Part shown: positions 42,682 through 47,964 of the stretch, piece by piece
Numbering within the stretch: the stretch's first letter is position 1
How the letters are laid out: each line of letters begins with the position of its first letter
Source: Halococcus salsus
GTDB taxonomy: Archaea; Halobacteriota; Halobacteria; Halobacteriales; Halococcaceae
Direction: 5' to 3'
Assembly (NCBI RefSeq): GCF_009900715.1
Contig: NZ_JAAAJC010000011.1
Coordinates: 1-47,964 of the forward strand
DNA: 47,964 nt
Notes under the pieces: model-generated
Databases searched by the model: none
What the model saw: only the letters and a program-made list of their open reading frames with translations
Told to the model about the DNA's origin: nothing
Program-made: the position numbers and the translations under genes

Positions 42682-43890
42682 TTGTTGGATACGCTGATCT
42701 CTCTACGACAGGAAATAGGCACACTGTGGGCTGGCGGAAAAGGGAAGAAACTGGTCGCGATAGCGCTCGGATGGGGCCTCCTGAACGGGACGCGGATGAT
42801 CTATCCGGTGTTGTTGCCATCGCTGAGTGAGAGCTTCGACCTTACGCTCACCACTGCTGGCTTGTTGGTCACCTTCATCTGGATCACCTACGCGATCGGG
42901 CAAGTCCCGGGTGGTGCGCTGGCCGATCGATACGGTGAGCGGACGATACTGACAACGGGGTTGATGATCGTCGCCGGTGCAGTGTCGTTGGTCGTTCTCG
43001 CCCCGACGACGTGGAGCTTGTTCGCTGCAACCGGACTGATCGGTGTTGGACTCTCCCTGTATCCCGTTGCCCGGATCACCGTTCTTTCGGACCTCTATCC
43101 CGACCGCATCGGCCGTGTGTTGGGGATAACGATGGCAGCAGGCGATACTGGTCAGACAGTCCTTCCGTTGGTCGCTGGCGTTCTCATCGGCCTCACGTGG
43201 CAGGCCGGCCTCGTCTTCGTCGTGCCCCTTCTCGTGGTGGTTGCGATCGCCGTCTGGCGAGCGCTCCCATCGACCGTCCCGTCCGACACGGCAGACACGG
43301 AGCTGACCTTCCAACGAGCGACGAACGTTCTCCGTGAACTCTACCACCCGACGTTAGTGATCATGGTAGTTATCCTAACGTTATATATCGGCGTTTTGCA
43401 GACGTTCTCGGCATTCTATCCCACGTATCTGATCAACGACAAAGGGTTTTCCTCGACGACAGCGAGCGCGCTCTTCAGTCTGTTCTTCGCTTTCGGTATC
43501 GTCGCGAAACCGCTTGCCGGGGTTGCGTACGATGTGATCGGGATTCGGCGTTCGCTTCCGGTCATACTCAGCGGAGCGATCGTCGGATTCGCCCTTCTCC
43601 CCTTTCTCGATCAGTTCTGGTTACTCGCAGCAGATACAGTTCTCATCAGTTCGATGCTGGGGTCGGGTGCAATCACCCAATCATATCTCTCGGAAACGAT
43701 TCCACCGGAGATAGAGGGGACGGGGCTAGGAGCTGTCCGATCAAGCGCTTCGTTGCTGGCCTCCATGGGACCGGTGCTCTTCGGCGCTGTAGCCGAGCGC
43801 GGATTTTTTAACGAGGGGTATCTCTCGTTAGCACTGCTGATGGCTGTTGTCACGTTGCTCACGTTTCGACTTCCTGCCGAAGCCAATTAG
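42682..43890 (+). CDS. MFS transporter
   Basis: A 402-residue membrane protein of the major facilitator superfamily with about 12 helices. The loop 2-3 signature is present as GGALADRYGERTIL (residues about 78-91), and its mirrored partner in the second half as KPLAGVAYDVIGIRRSL. The start is a TTG (42682 or 42685), which is unusual; no ATG lies near in frame. Substrate is unknown: similar carriers export drugs or import organic anions. No neighbouring metabolic gene helps. Confidence 0.85.
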   Translation: MLDTLISLRQEIGTLWAGGKGKKLVAIALGWGLLNGTRMIYPVLLPSLSESFDLTLTTAGLLVTFIWITYAIGQVPGGALADRYGERTILTTGLMIVAGAVSLVVLAPTTWSLFAATGLIGVGLSLYPVARITVLSDLYPDRIGRVLGITMAAGDTGQTVLPLVAGVLIGLTWQAGLVFVVPLLVVVAIAVWRALPSTVPSDTADTELTFQRATNVLRELYHPTLVIMVVILTLYIGVLQTFSAFYPTYLINDKGFSSTTASALFSLFFAFGIVAKPLAGVAYDVIGIRRSLPVILSGAIVGFALLPFLDQFWLLAADTVLISSMLGSGAITQSYLSETIPPEIEGTGLGAVRSSASLLASMGPVLFGAVAERGFFNEGYLSLALLMAVVTLLTFRLPAEAN

Positions 43891-44203
43891 AGGTCTGACT
43901 TTTGGAGCTAGTTGTGACTGTTTTCCCCATCTTGAATATCGATCACTTCAAGGATAACGAAAGTACATCCAGCCAATTCGGCGTATCTAGCGAATCAGAG
44001 AGCTCCGACGACGACTAAAAGAGTGCCTTCTGGATGCATGCCCGACATCATATTGCCGGACAGAAATGGATACGGTACGAGTGTATCCACAGTGTCCCGA
44101 TATGGTACGCTAGGGTGGCAAAGTATGCGAGGCAAATCCCCGCAACGGTAGCACCGACCGGCCTTGCCCTGTTCTCGATGTGAACTACATCCCGTGTTCG
44201 GAG
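43891..44203. other. intergenic region, nothing recognised
   Basis: A 313-nt gap between the MFS gene and the left end of an IS5-type element. No frame, repeat or promoter stands out. Confidence 0.45.
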
Positions 44204-45140
44204 GGCTCTATTGAATCGCTGTAAGGCAGTAGATTTCACTGTTTGACGGAGCGTTTGATGTTGTAGACGAGGCACATCAGGGCGATCTCCCGAAACTCTC
44301 GATACCACTCACGCGCTCGCACGGCGAAGCCGAGCGAGCGCTTCACGGCTGAGTTCACCGTTTCGGTCATTGACCGCTGTGCGTAGAGATCCTCGTCGAT
44401 TCGAGCGTTGTGAGCGTGGTCGTACGGTGCGAAGATCCGGTGTTTGATTAACAGCCGTATTCTGATTTCACGCAACCGCTTGGGGAGTGCGTTCTTGTCG
44501 TAGCCTTTGTCTGCAGCAAGAGTCCGCAGATCGCCCGCGTTCCGGCGGGCGATCTGCTCGCACAGGTCGGCGTCACTTCCCCCAAGCGTGGTCGAGCAGT
44601 GCACGTCGAGGACGGCTTGGGATTCTGTATCGACGAGTTTGGTAACTTTGAGTGTCTGAATGCGGTAGTTGGTACGGTGGCAGTAGTGGCGGCTGGCGCG
44701 GTCTCGGTCGTAGAACGTGGCGTCGAGGGCGGCGTGTTCGGACGGGTCGTGCAGCTGCGCCGACTGGCGCAGCAGCACTCGACAGAGACTCATCTCGATC
44801 CGATCGAGTGCCTTACACAACGTCGACGATGCAGGGAGATCGGCCGCGTTGAGGCCAATCTCCCGAAGTATTTGTGGCATCTCCTTCAGCAGATCGATGG
44901 TCATTCGGTAGGTAGTATCGAGGTAAATCCGGAGACAGTGCAGTGAAACGAGGGCGTAGTCGGCGAATCCGCCGCCACCGTTCGGGGCGGCGGATTCGTC
45001 TCTATCGCCAGTAACGTTTTGAGCCACCAAACGCATCGCTCGGTGAAGCGAGAGATCTGGGTCATGATCCACACCGATCTCTCGCTTCAGCGCCTTTGAT
45101 TTAGCGACTGATCCCGCCGCCTAGTGATTCAACAGATCCC
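44204..45140 (-). mobile_element. IS5-type insertion sequence (copy 2)
   Basis: The left end GGGCTCTATTGAATCGCTGT (from about 44204) and the right end, complement GGGATCTGTTGAATCACTAG (to about 45140), form imperfect terminal repeats like those of copy 1. One transposase gene fills the element. Exact edges and target duplication could not be fixed by eye. Confidence 0.7.
44236..45072 (-). CDS. IS5-family transposase
   Basis: A 278-residue DDE transposase if started at the GTG at 45072; an earlier start is possible because the frame remains open toward the IS end. Catalytic blocks are ALDATFYDRD, LRTLAADKGYDKN and SMTETVNSAVKRSLGFAVRAREWYREFREI. It resembles the remnant at 38723 in its IKHR.FA segment and C terminus. 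No frameshift is visible, so it may be functional. Confidence 0.85.
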   Translation of the reverse strand: MDHDPDLSLHRAMRLVAQNVTGDRDESAAPNGGGGFADYALVSLHCLRIYLDTTYRMTIDLLKEMPQILREIGLNAADLPASSTLCKALDRIEMSLCRVLLRQSAQLHDPSEHAALDATFYDRDRASRHYCHRTNYRIQTLKVTKLVDTESQAVLDVHCSTTLGGSDADLCEQIARRNAGDLRTLAADKGYDKNALPKRLREIRIRLLIKHRIFAPYDHAHNARIDEDLYAQRSMTETVNSAVKRSLGFAVRAREWYREFREIALMCLVYNIKRSVKQ

Positions 45141-45361
45141 AGATGACTCAGCGTGGCCGCCGCGAAATCGAGGCCCGTCGCGAGTGGGAAGAACAATACG
45201 TTGCTGCCGAGGCTTGATAGCCACCGCTCACATATCAAGAACGAAACAATGAGCGATGGGAATGGTGTTGTGACGAGTCTCACATCCCGAACTGCGGTTT
45301 GAGAGGGATTGCTGACCGCGAGCGTGAAACGTCTATTCTGGAGGACGAGACCAAACGTCGA

Positions 45362-45518
45362 ATGTGTTGTGCTATTTGGTAACAAGAACTAAGGGGCCCT
45401 AACCCATAGCGAGACATGCAGGCGTGTTGCCTGTACTACGTGCGGCCAACACGGGGACACCGCGCGTAGGAGTATACACAAACCACGGGCCGGGGGGCAA
45501 ACCGGCCGGCCCATTTTC
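45362..45518 (-). ncRNA. structured RNA candidate, right copy of inverted repeat IR-B
   Basis: Reverse-complement copy of 28113-28268. Read on the minus strand it keeps the four hairpins. Relative to the left copy, stem changes are A to G (opposite T) at the end of stem 1, C to T (opposite G) in stem 2, and A to G plus T to C in stem 3. All preserve pairing in RNA read from this strand, while the opposite strand would have A-C mismatches. Its flanks differ from those of the left copy. Confidence 0.55.
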
Positions 45519-45741
45519 TACCCAGACATCTGTTAGTGAATGGCTTCGGAAGCAGGGCAGAGGTTGGGGAGCAAGGCTGAGAAAACACTTTGGAGGTCAG
45601 CTCAAGGTGATTGTTCTTTTGTAGGGCTCCACAGTAGTCAAATCGTTCGAGAGGGTTCTAATCTGTCCCAAATCGGATGAGAGATAGACCACTGAGATAC
45701 GTCAATCACTTGTCTGAGAAGCGTAGTAGGAAAGGCCGCAA

Positions 45742-45899
45742 GGACGGTCACAAAGCGGGACAGTCGGCGATGCTGATGTGCCCTGTGCTCCCGGTGGCGA
45801 CGGAAGCAACAACCCACACCATATCAACGAAACCATTGTTCCGGGCTGTCTCGCGTGAAAACCGTACTTCGTCATCATCTTAGCGATAGACCAATGCTC
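45742..45899 (+). ncRNA. tandem structured RNA candidate, unit 1
   Basis: First of two diverged direct repeats. Shared landmarks are GGTCACAAAG near the start and CGCGTGAAA followed by CCG..CTTCGTC near the end. A closing stem pairs 45755-45763 (GCGGGACAG) with 45846-45854 (CTGTCTCGC), nine pairs with one G-U. The stem can extend to about 13 pairs with one bulged G. Short overlapping reading frames exist but are not conserved between units. Confidence 0.5.
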
Positions 45900-45946
45900 A
45901 TAGCCACACGTTTATTGTTGACGACATACTCAGCCCAGATACGAAG

Positions 45947-46118
45947 GCGGTCACAAAGTGAGGTGGTGGGCGTTGCCGATGTGCGCTGGACCCCCAGTAG
46001 CGTTGGAGGTAGCAAACGCCGATCACGTGTGTACCCCAACACATCATCGAAAGCATAGTTCCTACCACCTCGCGTGAAATCCGCTCTTCGTCGTAACTTA
46101 GAGAGTCGGAGCATCAAC
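45947..46118 (+). ncRNA. tandem structured RNA candidate, unit 2
   Basis: Second repeat unit, about 200 nt after the first. The same stem is formed by different bases: 45958-45970 (GTGAGGTGGTGGG) with 46061-46073 (CCTACCACCTCGC), 13 pairs with two wobbles. Compared with unit 1, three base pairs changed on both sides (A-U to G-C, C-G to U-A, A-U to G-C). An inner stem GGCGTT/AACGCC is also present here. Confidence 0.5.
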
Positions 46119-46383
46119 CTGCGGAACAATCACTGTTGGGTCGTTCTGGCTGGAGAGAAAAGCCTAGAAAGAGCTCCTTCTGAATAAGAAGTTCAAGTTA
46201 TTTACCTGGAGACCTCGGACGGGCCTACACATTTTAGATAGAGCAGATATCAAGCCAATACCGCTGATAGTCTACCAAACTATCACACTACTACGCTTGA
46301 ACTTCGTCGATCTCTTCAATACTAATATGACACACTTATCACTTAGACAAAAGACCGATACAGCTCCGAAGTAAGGTTAGTAT

Positions 46384-47211
46384 ATGGTACCTAATCAACC
46401 GATTACAGAGATATCCAAGTCGAATCTCCTCAACGAAATTCTCGAGAATGAGTCACACGACCTCCTTTGCACTGGGTTCAATGAAGCTCTCGTTGAGGCA
46501 CTCATCACCGTACTCGAGGAAAGAGATGACCCACCGACTGTCCATCTCCTTGCGACCACATCCGTATTGAGATGGGTTCGAGACGATTTCGACCTGGCGA
46601 GCGGGGCTGCAGACCTTGTTGAGAGTGGAAGGCTCTCATTACGGGCAGGCGAAGGCACATTTGAGAATCAATTGGTCATCATTGAGGAGTCAGTTGTTTC
46701 GCTTGTCACCACCGGTGAGAACCCTGTAGCTCTCCCAACTGACCACGAGGAATTCGTTGGTGCAGCAAACGAAAAGTGGAACGACCGTTGGAACCGGGCC
46801 GAAGAGTTCTCACTCCGAACCCCAGGACGCTCACGGATTGAAGAGTCCCTAAGGGAAGAATTCGGCTCGGCGGTCGAGACGGATTTCCGAGCGATGCTTG
46901 ACGCTGTTGGGGGTACTCGTAGCGATGAGAATCTTGACGTGGTAGACATCTGCCTTCTCGTGGCTGCCAAGCACGAACTCCTCCTCTACGATATCTCGAA
47001 CTGGGGCGAGGAGGTCGGCGTTGCGAGCAAGGCAACCTTCTCGCGAGGGAAGAACACTCTCGAAGAGGGCGGGCTGATCGAGACCGAGAAGGTCCCGATC
47101 GACGTTGGTCGGCCGCGTCTCCGACTTCTCTTCGGTAAGGATGAACTGCAGGACGCTGATATGGACGCTCTCCCAAGTGTCGCTCAGCGATTGCTCTCAG
47201 AAGCGGCATAG
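46384..47211 (+). CDS. TbsP-like (DUF5821-type) transcriptional regulator, paralog 2
   Basis: A 275-residue protein similar along its whole length to the one at 32588. The C-terminal half is nearly the same: LLVAAKHE, LLYDIS.WGE, VGVASKATFSR, then ETEKVPIDVGRPRLRL. The N-terminal domain is more diverged, which suggests a different ligand or partner with the same type of DNA-binding domain. The ATG is preceded by AAGG. Its product ends about 80 nt before the right IR-A repeat. The family name TbsP is from memory. Confidence 0.7.
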   Translation: MVPNQPITEISKSNLLNEILENESHDLLCTGFNEALVEALITVLEERDDPPTVHLLATTSVLRWVRDDFDLASGAADLVESGRLSLRAGEGTFENQLVIIEESVVSLVTTGENPVALPTDHEEFVGAANEKWNDRWNRAEEFSLRTPGRSRIEESLREEFGSAVETDFRAMLDAVGGTRSDENLDVVDICLLVAAKHELLLYDISNWGEEVGVASKATFSRGKNTLEEGGLIETEKVPIDVGRPRLRLLFGKDELQDADMDALPSVAQRLLSEAA

Positions 47212-47288
47212 TTCTTCCAGTTGGTTTGACAGAGCCTACTGGCCCTTTCCTAAGTTGCAATGAAAATTCGGGCTGGTTCGAAATGGAC

Positions 47289-47846
47289 TCTTACCTAACG
47301 TTCGGACCGAGATCAGGTTCGATTGTTTGGTAAGACGTTAAGCACCAACCGAATCCCGGCAGAGTTGTTGATGGTGAGTAGAACTCGCGAGAAGAATCGG
47401 CAACGTGTGGTGAGCGGCAGGCAAGTGCTTGCGTTGTTGCTTCCGATTCTGTTCCTGTAGTACTTACAGCTCCCTCATATGTGTAGGCACATGGTTGCAC
47501 AGGCGCGCGGAATCTTCATGAAATGGCAGAACGAAGGTTGATGGCATGGCAACAATCACCTGCGATAACTGTGGAGAGGAGACAGAATACGACGATTCGG
47601 ATTCGACGGACCAAGTCCCTTGTACGCACTGCAATAACATGATCCAAATCAACGACTAGTCTCCGGGTCTATCGGAGCCGCTCTGGGAGTCGTGGATCAA
47701 CCAATTTTGAACCGTGTGCACACTCTACTCAGTGTAGGTAGTAAACAGAGTAGAAGACGTAGGAGTCGTAGAGTGGCTAAGCCGAGTTGAAGTAACTGGG
47801 ATGGTTGGAAAGGAGTACCTTTTCGACAGTAGAATAATCGACATAA
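47289..47846. repeat. right copy of the ~560-bp inverted repeat (IR-A)
   Basis: Reverse complement of 22841-23399. The inner edge has the TCTTACC/GGTAAGA hairpin (47289-47333), and the outer edge reads CAGTAGAATAATCGACATAA. The plus strand also folds a long hairpin AGAATCGG ... CCGATTCT at about 47395-47449, which is less perfect in the left copy. It contains the second copy of the 37-residue zinc-ribbon gene. Confidence 0.9.
47546..47659 (+). CDS. 37-residue zinc-ribbon mini-protein (right copy)
   Basis: Identical to the left copy at 23028-23141 except for one Ile to Val change at residue 24... within TDQVPCTHC. Two CxxC pairs form a zinc ribbon. The four base differences from the left copy (three silent) contrast with the more diverged flanks, supporting a real protein under selection. 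An alternative ATG 5 nt upstream is in another frame. Confidence 0.75.
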   Translation: MATITCDNCGEETEYDDSDSTDQVPCTHCNNMIQIND

Positions 47847-47865
47847 GTAGGTCAATACTCATTGA

Positions 47866-47964
47866 GATACTGAACTCTATTTCGACCACGCCATCCGGCT
47901 CGCTCAGGCGCTTCGCAGCGACTTCGTGCTGAGTGAGGAACTCGACAAAGCGATTGAGCTCTCT
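47866..47964 (+). pseudogene. partial coding sequence at the window edge (start missing)
   Basis: From about 47866 the plus strand reads ELYFDHAIRLAQALRSDF and then VLSEELDKAIELS without a stop to the window end. An in-frame TGA at 47863 and no start codon before it suggest that the gene lost its 5' end where the IR-A repeat joined. The family cannot be told from 30 residues. It could instead be a complete gene in which I misjudge the frame. Confidence 0.45.

Noticed and set aside
45101-45385. 94-codon minus-strand frame
   Set aside because: It runs across the IS5 end and into the structured repeat and shows no protein-like pattern.
1-47964. CRISPR array near the CARF regulator or elsewhere
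   Set aside because: No regularly spaced short direct repeats were seen. The CGTACTAT units are a promoter-site pair and palindrome, not an array.

Overview
The window looks like a piece of a haloarchaeal (class Halobacteria) genome or large plasmid. The proteins are strongly acidic (Asp/Glu-rich, Lys-poor), promoters carry archaeal TATA-like boxes often about 25-30 nt from the start codon (leaderless genes), and the families seen (XPB/Bax1 pair, CARF-HTH regulator, TbsP-like proteins, tiny zinc-ribbon proteins, many decayed IS elements) are those of this group. I cannot name the genus. No rRNA, intact tRNA or CRISPR array was seen.

Layout. (1) 0-1.1 kb: two small membrane proteins. (2) 1.2-6.3 kb, minus strand: a complete ECF-type transporter (putative S component, fused double ATPase, EcfT) followed by a ComB-like phosphatase and a PHP phosphoesterase that overlap by 4 nt. 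(3) 6.6-22.8 kb: a defence-like island. A 51-aa gene and a serine-recombinase remnant precede a leftward operon (AbrB-like regulator, 1374-aa nuclease-methyltransferase, SNF2 helicase, membrane-anchored protein). A GmrSD-like DUF262/DUF1524 gene diverges from it. Then come a divergent AlbA_2/Schlafen-like and trypsin-like protease pair, a frameshifted probable virus structural gene, and a 702-aa HEPN protein. (4) 22.84-23.40 and 47.29-47.85 kb: an inverted pair of ~560-bp repeats, each carrying the same 37-aa zinc-ribbon gene, bracketing ~24 kb. (5) 23.4-47.3 kb: the bracketed accessory segment. It holds a SnoaL-like protein, a thermonuclease lipoprotein, an HTH/nucleotidyltransferase pair, an Lrp regulator, two TbsP-like paralogs, a GDPD, a CcbP-like calcium protein, XPB helicase with Bax1 nuclease, a CARF-HTH regulator with a palindromic promoter site, an MFS transporter, two apparently complete IS5-type elements, one complete IS6-type element with perfect 8-bp target duplication, and several IS remnants.

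The most unusual signals are non-coding. A second inverted pair (28.1 and 45.4 kb, ~156 nt) folds into four hairpins, and every stem difference between the copies keeps pairing through G-U wobbles on one strand. A diverged tandem pair at 45.7-46.1 kb has a long closing stem with three double compensatory changes. Both look like undescribed structured RNAs. Among protein systems, the nuclease-methyltransferase/SNF2 operon, the AlbA_2/protease pair and the ECF-ComB-PHP cluster deserve the closest look.

All similarity and identity statements are by eye; no search or folding program was run.
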